A stretch of 64,000 nucleotides of DNA from Ensifer sesbaniae (GCF_013283665.1 NZ_JABEKU010000003.1:6029-70028); one strand, 5' to 3'. Positions 45,992 to 55,383 are shown, counted from the stretch's first letter. Notes: generated by a model from the letters alone, not told the origin. Translations and numbers: made by a program.

Positions 45992-46145
45992 CTCTTGAGC
46001 GAGGTTAGTGATCCGCACGGAAGGCGCGCCGATAAATCGGGCAAAACCCGTGCAACATCCGACGGACGCGGGCGATAGTCCTTGCGATGACGGTCGGGCG
46101 GCCTAAATTGCTGGCCTCGAACCAAAGAGATGGACCGGAGATGTG

Positions 46146-46853
46146 ATGGAGACGGCGGTGAAGCTCGAAGAGAGCTGGAAAGCGGTGCTGGCGCAGGAAT
46201 TCGCCAGCCCTTACATGGCCGGCCTCAAGCAGTTCCTGCTCGCTCAAAAGAACGAGGGACGGCAGATCTTTCCGCGGGGAGCCGAGTATTTTCGCGCCCT
46301 CGACCTGACCCCGCTCTACAAGGTGCGCGTCGTCATCCTCGGGCAGGACCCCTACCATGGCGACGGCCAGGCGCACGGGCTGTGCTTCAGTGTCCGCCCC
46401 GGCGTCAGAACGCCACCCTCGCTCGTCAACATCTACAAGGAACTGAACAGCGATCTCGGCATTCCGCCGGCGCGGCACGGCTTTCTCGAAAGCTGGGCAA
46501 AGCAGGGCGTACTGTTGCTGAATAGCGTGCTGACGGTGGAGCGCGGGCTTGCGGCCTCGCATCGGGGACGGGGTTGGGAGCGGTTCACCGACGCGATCAT
46601 CCGCGCCGTTAATGAGGCCGACCATCCCGTCGTCTTCATGCTCTGGGGCTCCTATGCGCAAAAGAAGGCAGCTTTCGTCGATCGCTCGCGCCATCTGGTG
46701 CTCAGGGCGCCGCATCCCTCGCCATTGTCGGCTCACTCCGGATTTCTCGGTTGCCGGCATTTCTCCCAGGCCAATGCGTTCCTCGTGTCCAAGGGTTACG
46801 ATCCGATCGACTGGCGGCTGCCGGACAATCCGGTCGCAGCCGAGATCAATTGA
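46146..46853 (+). CDS. ung: uracil-DNA glycosylase
   Basis: A 235-residue family 1 UDG. The water-activating loop [18 protein letters not shown] (from about 66), [11 protein letters not shown] and the minor-groove loop [11 protein letters not shown] (from about 190) are intact. It removes uracil from DNA arising by cytosine deamination or misincorporation. ATG 46146 has GGAG five bases upstream; GTG 46143 is less likely. It is a single gene, between the mod operon and cobF. Confidence 0.95.
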   Translation: METAVKLEESWKAVLAQEFASPYMAGLKQFLLAQKNEGRQIFPRGAEYFRALDLTPLYKVRVVILGQDPYHGDGQAHGLCFSVRPGVRTPPSLVNIYKELNSDLGIPPARHGFLESWAKQGVLLLNSVLTVERGLAASHRGRGWERFTDAIIRAVNEADHPVVFMLWGSYAQKKAAFVDRSRHLVLRAPHPSPLSAHSGFLGCRHFSQANAFLVSKGYDPIDWRLPDNPVAAEIN

Positions 46854-46960
46854 GGTCGGTCTCGGCCCGACGCGGATGGCGGTCTCGCTGTCGCGCTGAG
46901 GCCTTGCGCCGACGGCGACGATGCGCCTAAGACGCCAGGACAGGAATGGTGGAGGCGGGC

Positions 46961-47731
46961 ATGCGCAAAATTCTGATCATCGGCATCGGTTCCGGCAATC
47001 CGGAGCACATGACGGTGCAGGCGATCAATGCGCTCAACCAAGCCGACGTGCTCTTCATCCCGACCAAAGGGGCGAAGAAGACCGAGCTTGCCGAAGTGCG
47101 CCGCGACATCTGCGCCCGATACGTGACGCGCAACGACAGCCGCACCGTCGAATTCGCCGTGCCGGTACGCCGCACCGAGGGTGTGAGCTACGACGGCAGC
47201 GTCGACGACTGGCATCAACAGATCGCAGCGATCTACGAAAGGCTGCTTGCCGACGAGTTGGGCGAGGAGGGAACCGGTGCCTTCCTCGTCTGGGGCGATC
47301 CGATGCTCTACGACAGCACCATCCGCATCGTCGAGCGGGTCAAGGCGCGCGGGCAGGTTGCCTTCGATTATGACGTCATCCCGGGGATCACCAGCCTGCA
47401 GGCGCTCTGCGCCAGCCACAGGATTCCACTGAACCTCGTCGGCAAGCCGGTGGAAATCACCACCGGGCGCCGGCTGCACGAGAGCTTTCCCGGGAGGAGC
47501 CAGACCTCCGCCGTCATGCTCGACGGCGAGCAGGCGTTCCAGCGGATCGACGATCCGGATGCGGAGATCTATTGGGGTGCCTATCTCGGCACGCCGGATG
47601 AGATCGTCATTTCAGGTCGCCTTGCCGAGGTGAAAGACCGGATCCTCGAAACCCGCGCGGCGGCGCGTGAGAAGATGGGATGGATCATGGATATCTACCT
47701 GCTTCGCAAGGGCGCCGACTTCGAGGAATGA
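46961..47731 (+). CDS. cobF: precorrin-6A synthase (deacetylating)
   Basis: A 256-residue tetrapyrrole-type SAM methyltransferase. KILIIGIGSGNPEHMTVQAINAL (N-terminal SAM-binding), FLVWGDPMLYDST and VIPGITSLQALCASHRIPLN are the family blocks, and DIYLLRKGADFEE closes the protein as in CobF. It methylates C-1 and removes the acetyl group of precorrin-5 in the aerobic cobalamin pathway. The start 46961 is chosen because GGAGG lies five to six bases upstream; ATG 46946 would place that site inside the gene. It is 98 bp upstream of cobG, same strand. No cobalamin riboswitch is recognisable before it. Confidence 0.93.
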   Translation: MRKILIIGIGSGNPEHMTVQAINALNQADVLFIPTKGAKKTELAEVRRDICARYVTRNDSRTVEFAVPVRRTEGVSYDGSVDDWHQQIAAIYERLLADELGEEGTGAFLVWGDPMLYDSTIRIVERVKARGQVAFDYDVIPGITSLQALCASHRIPLNLVGKPVEITTGRRLHESFPGRSQTSAVMLDGEQAFQRIDDPDAEIYWGAYLGTPDEIVISGRLAEVKDRILETRAAAREKMGWIMDIYLLRKGADFEE

Positions 47732-47829
47732 CGGGGCGGGCAGATCCGCGTCGCGTTTGATCTCACTCAAGGTTTGCGGCTGTGTTATAGCGTCTGTAGA
47801 GGCGTCTTCAGGGAGGAGAGCCTCAAGCT

Positions 47830-49209
47830 ATGACGGATTTGATGATCAGTTGTGCCGTTCCATCGACCGGAGAAATCGGTGCCGCCGCTTCGATGCGGCG
47901 CGGCGCCTGCCCGTCGCTCGCAGCACCGATGCAGACCGGCGATGGCCTGCTCGTGCGGCTCAGGCCCGATGACGACAGTCTGACCATTCCAAAGGTCCTG
48001 GCGCTTGCAGCAGCGGCTGAAACCTTCGGCAACGGCATCATCGAGATCACCGCGCGCGGAAACCTGCAGCTGCGCGGCCTGAGCGATGCGACGGTGCCGG
48101 CGCTGGCACAGGCGGTCGGCGATGCGGAGATCGCGATCGCCGAGGGACTGGCGATCGAGGTTCCGCCGCTTGCCGGTATCGACCCGGCAGAGATTGCCGA
48201 TCCCCGTCCGATCGCGGCGGCCCTTCGCATGGCCCTGCAGAAACAGCGGCCGTCCTTGAAACTCGCACCCAAATTGTCCGTCGTTATCGACGGTGGCGAC
48301 CGCTTCGGGCTCAATGCCGTCGTTGCCGATATTCGCCTTCAGGCGCTTTCGACGCCGGATGGCGTCGTTTGGCTGCTGTCGCTTGGCGGGACCGCTGCGA
48401 GCGGAGGCATCGTCGGCGTGCTGAAAGGCGACGCGGTAGTCCCGGCGCTGATCGCCATTCTGGAGAAGCTTTCGGGCCTTGGCACGAGCGCGCGCGGGCG
48501 CGACCTCGATCCCGCCGAAGTTCGCGCCCTTTGTCGTTGCGAGGTGCATTCCGAGCGTCCGGCCGCCCAAGGCCCGGTCGCGATACCCGGCATTCACGAG
48601 TTGGGGCACTCCGAAGCAGTTCTTGGGCTCGGCCTCGCATTTGCGCAGGTCGAGGCATCAGTGCTCATCTCCTTCCTTCACCAGGTCAAGGCGCTCGGCG
48701 CCACTGCGATCCGACTGGCGCCGGGGCATGCCTTCTTCGTGCTCGGTCTGGCACGCGAAGCGGCAGCTGCGGCCCTGGGCCTGGCAGCGGCACTCGGCTT
48801 TCGCATCGCTGCCGCGGACCCGCGCAACGCGATCGCGACCTGCGCCGGCAGCAAGGGCTGCGCCTCCGCGCGGATGGAAACCAAGGCGATGGCGCAGGGT
48901 CTCGTCGAGGCGGCGCCCGCGTTGCTCGACGGCTCGCTCACCGTCCATCTTTCCGGCTGCGCCAAGGGGTGTGCCCGGCCGAAACCATCGGAATTGACGC
49001 TGGTCGGTGCGCCATCAGGATACGGGCTTGTCGTAAATGGGGCTGCCAACGGCTTGCCAAGCGCCTACACCGATGAGAATGGAGTGAAATCCGCGCTTGC
49101 CCGGCTCGGCCGGCTGGTGCGGCAAAACAAAGACGCTGGCGAATCGGCGCAGTCCTGTCTTACACGGCTCGGAGCTGCACACATCTCGGCAGTGTTCGAA
49201 CAGGGATAG
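47830..49209 (+). CDS. cobG: precorrin-3B synthase
   Basis: A 459-residue protein of the sulfite/nitrite reductase-like family. It has two ferredoxin-like repeats and an Fe-S cluster site with Cys at TCAGSKGC (near 338-344) and SGCAKGCARP (near 377-381). It oxidatively forms the gamma-lactone of precorrin-3B from precorrin-3A using O2, the step that makes this the aerobic route. GGGAGGAG lies about 12 bases before ATG. Two bases separate it from cobH. Confidence 0.93.
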   Translation: MTDLMISCAVPSTGEIGAAASMRRGACPSLAAPMQTGDGLLVRLRPDDDSLTIPKVLALAAAAETFGNGIIEITARGNLQLRGLSDATVPALAQAVGDAEIAIAEGLAIEVPPLAGIDPAEIADPRPIAAALRMALQKQRPSLKLAPKLSVVIDGGDRFGLNAVVADIRLQALSTPDGVVWLLSLGGTAASGGIVGVLKGDAVVPALIAILEKLSGLGTSARGRDLDPAEVRALCRCEVHSERPAAQGPVAIPGIHELGHSEAVLGLGLAFAQVEASVLISFLHQVKALGATAIRLAPGHAFFVLGLAREAAAAALGLAAALGFRIAAADPRNAIATCAGSKGCASARMETKAMAQGLVEAAPALLDGSLTVHLSGCAKGCARPKPSELTLVGAPSGYGLVVNGAANGLPSAYTDENGVKSALARLGRLVRQNKDAGESAQSCLTRLGAAHISAVFEQG

Positions 49210-49211
49210 AC

Positions 49212-49844
49212 ATGCCTGAGTATGATTACATTCGCGATGGCAATGCCATCTACGAGCGTTCCTTCGCCATCATCCGCGCCGAGGCCGATCTCTCGGGCTT
49301 CTCCGACGAGGAAGCGGATCTTGCGGTACGGATGGTGCATGCCTGCGGCTCCGTCGAAGCGACCAAGCAGTTCGTCTTCTCTCCCGATTTCGTGACCTCG
49401 GCCCGCGCGGCTCTGAAGGCCGGTGCGCCGATCCTCTGCGATGCCGAGATGGTCGCTCACGGTGTCACCCGGGCGCGACTGCCGGCCGGCAACGAGGTGA
49501 TCTGCACGCTGCGCGATCCGCGTACGCCTGAGATTGCTGCGGAGATCGGCAACACGCGGTCCGCGGCGGCGCTGAAACTCTGGAGCGAGCGCCTGGCCGG
49601 TTCGGTCGTGGCGATCGGCAACGCTCCGACGGCCCTGTTCTTCCTGCTCGAAATGCTGCGCGACGGCGCGCCGAAGCCGGCGGCGATCCTCGGCATGCCC
49701 GTCGGTTTCGTCGGTGCGGCGGAATCGAAGGATGCGCTGGCCGAAAATTCCTATGGCGTTCCCTTCGCGATCGTCCGCGGCCGCCTCGGCGGCAGCGCGA
49801 TGACGGCGGCGGCGCTGAATTCGCTCGCGAGGCCGGGCCTGTGA
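49212..49844 (+). CDS. cobH: precorrin-8X methylmutase
   Basis: A 210-residue enzyme. MVHACGSVEATKQFVFSPDF includes the catalytic His43 that moves the methyl group from C-11 to C-12 to give hydrogenobyrinic acid. Other blocks are CDAEMVAHGVTRARLP, VAIGNAPTALFFLLEML, and a GMPVGFVGAAESK segment. The gene overlaps cobI by 4 bp (GTGA). It encodes the last step of corrin-ring synthesis in this operon. Confidence 0.95.
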   Translation: MPEYDYIRDGNAIYERSFAIIRAEADLSGFSDEEADLAVRMVHACGSVEATKQFVFSPDFVTSARAALKAGAPILCDAEMVAHGVTRARLPAGNEVICTLRDPRTPEIAAEIGNTRSAAALKLWSERLAGSVVAIGNAPTALFFLLEMLRDGAPKPAAILGMPVGFVGAAESKDALAENSYGVPFAIVRGRLGGSAMTAAALNSLARPGL

Positions 49845-50578
49845 GCGGCGCCGGCGTGGGGCGCCTGATCGGCGTTGGAACCGGCCCGGGCGATCCGGAG
49901 CTTTTGACCGTCAAGGCGGTGAAGGCGCTCGGCGAAGCCGATGTGCTCGCCTATTTTGCCAAGGCCGGGCGTAGCGGCAACGGCCGCGCGGTCGTCGAGG
50001 GCCTGCTGAAGCCCGATCTCGTCGAGCTGCCGCTCTACTATCCGGTGACGACCGAGATCGACAAGGACGACGGCGCCTACAAGAGCCAGATCACCGATTT
50101 CTACAACGCCTCCGCCGAAACCGTGGCGGCGCATCTTGCCGCCGGACGTACGGTCGCCGTGCTCAGCGAAGGCGATCCGCTGTTCTACGGATCCTACATG
50201 CATCTGCATGTGCGGCTCGCCAACCGTTTTCCGGTCGAGGTGATCCCCGGCATTACCGCCATGTCCGGCTGCTGGTCGCTTGCCGGGCTGCCGCTGGTGC
50301 AGGGCGACGACGTGCTCTCCGTGCTTCCAGGCACGATGGCCGAAGCCGAGCTTGGCCGGCGGCTCAAGGATACCGAAGCCGCCGTGATCATGAAGGTCGG
50401 GCGCAACCTGCCGAAGATCCGCCGGGCGCTTTCCGTCTCCGGCCGTCTCGACCAGGCCGTCTATGTCGAGCGCGGCACCATGAAGAACGCGGCGATGACG
50501 GCGCTTGCGGAAAAGGCCGACGACGAGGCGCCCTATTTCTCGCTGGTGCTCGTTCCCGGCTGGAAGGACAGGCCATGA
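49841..50578 (+). CDS. cobI: precorrin-2 C20-methyltransferase
   Basis: A 245-residue SAM-dependent methyltransferase with GRLIGVGTGPGDPELLTVKAVKAL at the N-terminus, AVLSEGDPLFYGSYMHLHVRL and VIPGITAMSGCWSLAGLPLVQGDD. It methylates C-20 of precorrin-2 to precorrin-3A, the branch step toward cobalamin. It has a GTG start overlapping cobH and overlaps cobJ by 4 bp, so the genes are translationally coupled. Confidence 0.94.
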   Translation: MSGAGVGRLIGVGTGPGDPELLTVKAVKALGEADVLAYFAKAGRSGNGRAVVEGLLKPDLVELPLYYPVTTEIDKDDGAYKSQITDFYNASAETVAAHLAAGRTVAVLSEGDPLFYGSYMHLHVRLANRFPVEVIPGITAMSGCWSLAGLPLVQGDDVLSVLPGTMAEAELGRRLKDTEAAVIMKVGRNLPKIRRALSVSGRLDQAVYVERGTMKNAAMTALAEKADDEAPYFSLVLVPGWKDRP

Positions 50579-51339
50579 CCGGTACGCTCTATGTGGTCGG
50601 CACCGGACCGGGCAGCCCGAAGCAGATGACGCCGGAAACGGCCGAGGCGGTTGCGGCGGCTGAAGAATTCTACGGCTACTTTCCCTATCTCGACCGGCTG
50701 AACCTGCGCCCCGACCAGGTGCGCGTCGCCTCCGACAATCGCGAGGAGCTCGATCGGGCGCAGGTGGCGCTGACGCGGGCCGCTGCCGGGGTGAAGGTCT
50801 GCATGGTCTCCGGCGGTGATCCGGGCGTCTTTGCCATGGCGGCCGCCGTCTGCGAGGCGATCGACAAGGGGCCAGCGGAATGGAAGTCGGTCGAACTGGT
50901 GATCACACCCGGCGTGACCGCCATGCTCGCCGTTGCCGCCCGCATCGGCGCGCCGCTCGGCCACGATTTCTGCGCGATCTCGCTTTCCGACAACCTGAAG
51001 CCCTGGGAGGTCATCACCCGGCGGCTCAAGCTGGCGGCGGAGGCAGGGCTCGTGATCGCGCTCTACAATCCGATCAGCAAGGCGCGCCCGTGGCAGCTCG
51101 GCGAAGCCTTCGAAATCCTGCGCGGCGTTCTGCCCGCAACCGTTCCGGTGATCTTCGGGCGCGCCGCGGGACGGCCGGACGAGCGCATGACGGTAATGCC
51201 GCTTGGCGACGCCGATGCCAACCGCGCCGACATGGCGACCTGCGTCATCATCGGTTCGCCGGAAACACGTATCATCGAGCGTGAAGGCCAGCCGGATCTC
51301 GTCTACACGCCGCGTTTCTATGCCGGAGCGAGCCAGTGA
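50575..51339 (+). CDS. cobJ: precorrin-3B C17-methyltransferase
   Basis: A 254-residue tetrapyrrole methyltransferase. TLYVVGTGPGSPKQMTPETAEAV, CMVSGGDPGVFAMAAAV, TPGVTAMLAVAARIGAPLGHDFCAISLSD and IALYNPISKARPWQL are diagnostic. It methylates C-17 and drives ring contraction to precorrin-4. Its last 22 bp overlap the 3' end of the oppositely oriented cobK. Confidence 0.94.
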   Translation: MTGTLYVVGTGPGSPKQMTPETAEAVAAAEEFYGYFPYLDRLNLRPDQVRVASDNREELDRAQVALTRAAAGVKVCMVSGGDPGVFAMAAAVCEAIDKGPAEWKSVELVITPGVTAMLAVAARIGAPLGHDFCAISLSDNLKPWEVITRRLKLAAEAGLVIALYNPISKARPWQLGEAFEILRGVLPATVPVIFGRAAGRPDERMTVMPLGDADANRADMATCVIIGSPETRIIEREGQPDLVYTPRFYAGASQ

Positions 51340-52103
51340 GCGATGCGGTCGAGCGCCTCGTCGCAACTGCCCGCCGTCGGCACGTCCGCGGGCTTGCGCC
51401 GCTCGACCATGATCACCTCGATGCCGAGCCGGCGCGCCGCGGCGATCTTGCCATAGGTGGCGCTGCCACCACTGTTCTTGGCGACGATCACGTCGATCTG
51501 CCGGCTTTTGAGCAGCGTGGCCTCGTCACCCTCTGCGAAGGGGCCGGTCGCCAGGATCGCCTCCTGGTCCGGCAGGTTCAACGGCGGGGTCACCGGATCG
51601 ACGCTGCGGATGACATAGCTGTGCTGCGGCGCGGCTTCAAAGTGGAAGGCCTCCTGCCGGCCGATGGCGAGGAAGACACGGCGCGGGCGAGGGCCCAGCG
51701 CGCTTACCGCTTCGACGACGCTGCCGACCGAATTCCAGCGGTCGCCGGGCAAGGACTGCCATTCCGGTCGCCGGAGGGCCAGGAGCGGAACTCCGGTTCT
51801 TTGCGCCGCCTCAGCGGCATTGTGCGAAATGCGCGCGGCAAAGGGGTGCGTCGCATCGACGAGCAGCGCGATGTTCTCGTCACGCAGGAAATGCGCCAGC
51901 CCGTCGGCGCCGCCGAAGCCGCCTATGCGCGTCTTCACCGGCTGCGGCTTCGGGTCGGCGGTGCGACCGGCCAGCGAGATTGCGGTGTCGTAGCGGACGT
52001 CTTCGGCCAACCGATGCGCGAGCTCGCGCGCCTCGGTGGTGCCACCCAAAATCAGGATGCGAGGTTTTTCCATGGCTGACGTGTCGAACGGCGATCCCGG
52101 CAT
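51318..52103 (-). CDS. cobK: precorrin-6A reductase
   Basis: A 261-residue NADPH-dependent reductase. PRILILGGTTEARELAHRLAE, DATHPFAARISHNAAEAA and VIVAKNSGGSATYGKIAAARRLG are family motifs. It reduces precorrin-6A to precorrin-6B. The start is placed at ATG 52103 ([15 protein letters not shown]) because GGGGGAGA precedes it and because the enzyme of the Ensifer strain once called P. denitrificans begins the same way, as I recall. ATG 52073 is the alternative. It is the only cob gene on the minus strand, overlapping cobJ at its 3' end and cobL at its 5' end. Confidence 0.92.
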   Translation of the reverse strand: MPGSPFDTSAMEKPRILILGGTTEARELAHRLAEDVRYDTAISLAGRTADPKPQPVKTRIGGFGGADGLAHFLRDENIALLVDATHPFAARISHNAAEAAQRTGVPLLALRRPEWQSLPGDRWNSVGSVVEAVSALGPRPRRVFLAIGRQEAFHFEAAPQHSYVIRSVDPVTPPLNLPDQEAILATGPFAEGDEATLLKSRQIDVIVAKNSGGSATYGKIAAARRLGIEVIMVERRKPADVPTAGSCDEALDRIAHWLAPA

Positions 52104-53313
52104 CGTCTCCCCCTGGCTGACCGTCATCGGTATCGGTGAAGATGGTGTAGCGGGTCTCGGCGACGAGGCCAAGCGGCTGATTGCCGAGGCCCCTGTCGTC
52201 TATGGCGGCAATCGCCATCTGGAGCTCGCCGCGCCGTTGATCAAGGGCGAGGCGCACAATTGGCAAAGCCCGCTCGAACGCTCGGTCGTGGAGATCGTTG
52301 AGCGCCGCGGCACGCCCGTCGTCGTGCTCGCCTCAGGCGACCCGTTCTTCTACGGTGTCGGCGTGACGCTGGCGCGCCGGATTGCCTCGGCGGAAATCCG
52401 TACGCTGCCGGCACCCTCGTCGATCAGCCTTGCGGCCTCGCGCCTCGGCTGGGCGCTGCAGGAGGCGACGCTCGTCTCGGTGCACGGACGCCCGCTCGAT
52501 CTCGTGCGGCCGCACCTGCATCCGGGCGCACGCGTCCTGACGCTGACGTCGGACGGAGCAGGCCCCAGGGACCTTGCCGAGCTTCTGGTCGCCAGCGGCT
52601 TCGGTCAGTCGCGGCTGACCGTTCTGGAAGCGCTCGGCGGCGCTGGCGAACGGGTGACGACGCAGATCGCCTCGCGTTTCATGCTCGGCCTCGTCCATCC
52701 TCTCAATGTCTGCGCCATCGAGGTGAGCGCCGACGAGGGCGCGCGCATCCTGCCGCTCGCGGCCGGTCGCGACGATGCACTGTTCGAACATGACGGGCAG
52801 ATCACCAAGCGGGAGGTGAGGGCGCTGACGCTCTCGGCTCTCGCGCCGCGCAAGGGCGAATTGCTCTGGGACATCGGCGGTGGCTCAGGCTCGATCGGCA
52901 TCGAATGGATGCTGGCCGACCCGACCATGCAGGCGATCTCCATCGAAGTGTCGCCGGAGCGGGCCGCTCGCATCGGCCGCAACGCCATGATGTTCGGCGT
53001 GCCCGGGTTGACGGTGGTCGAAGGCGAGGCGCCGGCCGCGCTTGCCGGCCTGCCGCAGCCGGATGCGATCTTCATCGGCGGTGGTGGCAGCGACGGCGGC
53101 GTGATGGCGGCGGCGATCGCAGCACTTGGCCCCGGCGGACGGCTGGTTGCCAATGCGGTGACGACGGATATGGAGGCGGTTCTGCTCGATCATCACGCGC
53201 GGCTTGGCGGCTCTCTGATCCGCATCGATATCGCCAGAGCCGGCCCCGTCGGCGCGATGACCGGCTGGCGCCCGGCCATGCCGGTGACCCAATGGTCGTG
53301 GATCAAGAGCTAG
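52072..53313 (+). CDS. cobL: precorrin-6B C5,15-methyltransferase (decarboxylating)
   Basis: A 413-residue bifunctional enzyme. The N-terminal CbiE-type domain (about 1-200; [35 protein letters not shown]) methylates one position, and the C-terminal CbiT-type domain (about 235-405; [16 protein letters not shown] near 265) methylates the other and decarboxylates. The length equals the experimentally studied CobL as remembered. The ATG at 52072 overlaps the antisense cobK start region. The stop codon runs directly into a tandem repeat before cobM. Confidence 0.94.
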   Translation: MADVSNGDPGIVSPWLTVIGIGEDGVAGLGDEAKRLIAEAPVVYGGNRHLELAAPLIKGEAHNWQSPLERSVVEIVERRGTPVVVLASGDPFFYGVGVTLARRIASAEIRTLPAPSSISLAASRLGWALQEATLVSVHGRPLDLVRPHLHPGARVLTLTSDGAGPRDLAELLVASGFGQSRLTVLEALGGAGERVTTQIASRFMLGLVHPLNVCAIEVSADEGARILPLAAGRDDALFEHDGQITKREVRALTLSALAPRKGELLWDIGGGSGSIGIEWMLADPTMQAISIEVSPERAARIGRNAMMFGVPGLTVVEGEAPAALAGLPQPDAIFIGGGGSDGGVMAAAIAALGPGGRLVANAVTTDMEAVLLDHHARLGGSLIRIDIARAGPVGAMTGWRPAMPVTQWSWIKS

Positions 53314-53426
53314 AGCAATACCAGCAAAAGTGCGAAGCGGTTTTGCGTCCGGGATTGCGTAAGAACAAGAGAGCAATACCAGCACAAGTGCGAAGCGGTT
53401 TGCGTCCGGGATTGCGGGAAATAGAG
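53313..53426. repeat. tandem pair of rhizobial repeat elements between cobL and cobM
   Basis: Two direct copies of about 58 bp start with GAGCAATACCAGCA at 53313 and 53371. Each continues through AGTGCGAAGCGGTTT and TGCGTCCGGGATTGCG. They differ at a few positions. The inverted relative is upstream of bkdA1 at 40924-40970. The pair occupies nearly all of the 125-bp cobL-cobM gap, so a strongly folded RNA segment lies between these operon genes. Because the copies keep an open frame, cobM appears artificially extended upstream. Confidence 0.85.
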
Positions 53427-53438
53427 AAAGAGCGACAC

Positions 53439-54200
53439 ATGACGGTACATTTCATCGGCGCCGGCCCGGGGGCTGCGGATCTGATCACGGTGCGTGGGCG
53501 CGACCTGATCGGGCGTTGCCCGGTCTGCCTCTATGCCGGTTCGATTGTCTCGCCGGAACTCCTGCAATATTGCCCGCCCGGTGCCCGCATCGTCGATACG
53601 GCGCCGATGTCGCTCGACGAGATCGAGGCCGAGTATGTGAAGGCGGCAGCCGACGGCCTGGATGTGGCACGGCTGCATTCCGGCGATCTTTCGGTGTGGA
53701 GTGCGGTCGCCGAACAGATCCGCCGGCTGGAGAAGCATGGCATCGCCTATACGATGACGCCGGGCGTTCCGTCCTTCGCCGCTGCGGCAGCAGCGCTCGG
53801 GCGCGAGTTGACCATTCCTGCGGTGGCCCAGAGCCTGGTGCTGACCCGCGTCTCCGGCCGTGCCTCGCCCATGCCGAACAGCGAAACGCTTTCCGCTTTC
53901 GGCGCTACCGGCGCGACGCTGGCGATCCATCTCGCCATCCATGCCCTTCAACAGGTGGTCGAGGAACTGACGCCGCTTTATGGCGCCGATTGCCCCGTCG
54001 CGATCGTGGTCAAGGCTTCCTGGCCGGACGAGCGGGTGGTGCGCGGCACGCTCCGCGATATAGCCGCCAAGGTTGCGGAAGAGCCGATCGAGCGCACGGC
54101 GCTGATCTTCGTTGGCCCCGGGCTCGAAGCTTCCGATTTCCGCGAGAGTTCGCTCTACGACCCAGCCTACCAGCGGCGCTTTCGGGGGCGTGGCGAATAG
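53439..54200 (+). CDS. cobM: precorrin-4 C11-methyltransferase
   Basis: A 253-residue tetrapyrrole methyltransferase from [64 protein letters not shown] and [21 protein letters not shown] are CobM blocks. It methylates C-11 of precorrin-4 to precorrin-5. The open frame continues upstream through the tandem repeat into the cobL region, but only the ATG at 53439 matches the family N-terminus. It is the last cob gene of the block. Confidence 0.93.
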   Translation: MTVHFIGAGPGAADLITVRGRDLIGRCPVCLYAGSIVSPELLQYCPPGARIVDTAPMSLDEIEAEYVKAAADGLDVARLHSGDLSVWSAVAEQIRRLEKHGIAYTMTPGVPSFAAAAAALGRELTIPAVAQSLVLTRVSGRASPMPNSETLSAFGATGATLAIHLAIHALQQVVEELTPLYGADCPVAIVVKASWPDERVVRGTLRDIAAKVAEEPIERTALIFVGPGLEASDFRESSLYDPAYQRRFRGRGE

Positions 54201-54245
54201 GCCAGATAATTCAAGCGCTGTCAGCGGCTTTCCGCGCGGCTGAAA

Positions 54246-54617
54246 CTACTCTGTCGGTTCTTCTCTCGGCGGCCGCTGCTTGAGCGGGACGCCGCGTTTT
54301 TCCTTGACCCGATCGCGGTAGAGCGCGGCCTGGCCGAGCAGCATCAGCGTCACCGGCGTGGTGACGAGAACGAAGACGATGATCAGGATCTCGTGGAACA
54401 CCCAGCGGCTCTGCAGCACCGCGAAGCAGATAATGGAGGCGGCGCAGATCAGGATCACGCCGCCGCTCGTTGCCAGCGTCGGCGCATGCAGGCGCTCGTA
54501 GAAGCTGGTAAACCGTAGAAGGCCGACCGAGCCGATCAGGGTGATTGCGGCGCCCAGAAGCGTCAGCCCGCAGACGAGGATGGCGGCCCAGACGGGAAGG
54601 TCGGTGAGGTGGCTCAT
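54246..54617 (-). CDS. mnhG: Mrp/Pha-type cation/proton antiporter subunit G
   Basis: A 123-residue membrane protein with three helices. VCGLTLLGAAITLIGSVGLLRFTSFYERLHAPTLATS is the PhaG/MnhG hallmark. The C-terminus is charged and cytoplasmic. It is the last gene of the six-gene antiporter operon and overlaps subunit F by 4 bp. It is needed for assembly or function of the complex in the inner membrane. Confidence 0.92.
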   Translation of the reverse strand: MSHLTDLPVWAAILVCGLTLLGAAITLIGSVGLLRFTSFYERLHAPTLATSGGVILICAASIICFAVLQSRWVFHEILIIVFVLVTTPVTLMLLGQAALYRDRVKEKRGVPLKQRPPREEPTE

Positions 54618-54895
54618 TCGATGATCTCTCCGCGCATCAGGAATTTGCCGAAGGCGATCGACGACACGAAGCCGATCAGTGCGACGATCAGCGCCGATTC
54701 GAAATAGAGCGTGTTGGCGGTGCGGATGCCGAAGGTGAGCAGCATCAGCATGGCGTTGATATAGAGCGTGTCGAGGCCAAGGATGCGGTCCTGGGCGCGC
54801 GGGCCCCTCACCATGCGGAAGAAGGCGAAGGCCATCGCCAGACCGAGCATGATCTGGGCGATCAGGATCGACCAGATGATCGAAAGTTCCATCAT
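54614..54895 (-). CDS. mnhF: Mrp/Pha-type antiporter subunit F
   Basis: A 93-residue protein from MMELSIIWSILIAQIMLGLA with three membrane helices and the conserved RMVRGPRAQDRILGLDTLYINAMLM region. The start ATG 54895 overlaps the stop of subunit E by ATGA. A 17-codon upstream extension is rejected, because it lies inside subunit E. Confidence 0.9.
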   Translation of the reverse strand: MMELSIIWSILIAQIMLGLAMAFAFFRMVRGPRAQDRILGLDTLYINAMLMLLTFGIRTANTLYFESALIVALIGFVSSIAFGKFLMRGEIIE

Positions 54896-55377
54896 CCGAA
54901 TATCTCCTTCAAGGCAGCCTCGTAGCGTTTGACCGTATCGATCCAAACGCGCTCGTTCTCCATGTCGAGCACATGGAAGAGCAGCGATTTCCGGCGGCGG
55001 TCGTATTCGAGCCAGGCCGTTCCGGGCGTCGCGGTCAAGATACAGGCAAGCAGCGCCAGGGCGTTTTCGTCATCGATATCGAGATCGACCGTGAGGAATC
55101 CTGAACTCGGCGGTCGGCGTCGGCCGCGCAAAATGACGGCGATGACGGCAAGGTTGGAGCGGATGATGTCGAGTGCAACGGCAAAGCCGAAGCGTAGCGT
55201 CAGGAGGATCCGGCGCGGATGGGAACGGACGGGGCTGAGTTTCAGCGTCACCCAGCCGAGGCCGGTCGCCAGGATCGTGCCCATGACGAAAGTGCCGGGG
55301 GCCACCGATTGATTGAGCAGCAACCAGATGAGGAGCAGCGCAATCGACAGCAGCGGATAGGGGAACCAGGTGCGCAT
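54892..55377 (-). CDS. mnhE: Mrp/Pha-type antiporter subunit E
   Basis: A 161-residue protein of the MnhE family. Two N-terminal membrane helices (about 8-45) are followed by a soluble C-terminal domain containing TLRFGFAVALDIIRSNLAVIAVIL, CILTATPGTAWLEYD and LLFHVLDMENERVWID. It lies 6 bp after subunit D and overlaps F. Confidence 0.92.
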   Translation of the reverse strand: MRTWFPYPLLSIALLLIWLLLNQSVAPGTFVMGTILATGLGWVTLKLSPVRSHPRRILLTLRFGFAVALDIIRSNLAVIAVILRGRRRPPSSGFLTVDLDIDDENALALLACILTATPGTAWLEYDRRRKSLLFHVLDMENERVWIDTVKRYEAALKEIFG

Positions 55378-55383
55378 CGTTGA

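Noticed and set aside
46854-47829. possible cobalamin riboswitch before cobF or cobG
   Set aside because: The gaps are only about 107 and 98 bp, and no B12-box-like sequence was recognised. A covariance search would be decisive.
52905-53438. N-terminal extension of cobM through the repeat into cobL
   Set aside because: The extension is repeat-derived and lies in another frame over cobL. The family N-terminus starts at 53439.
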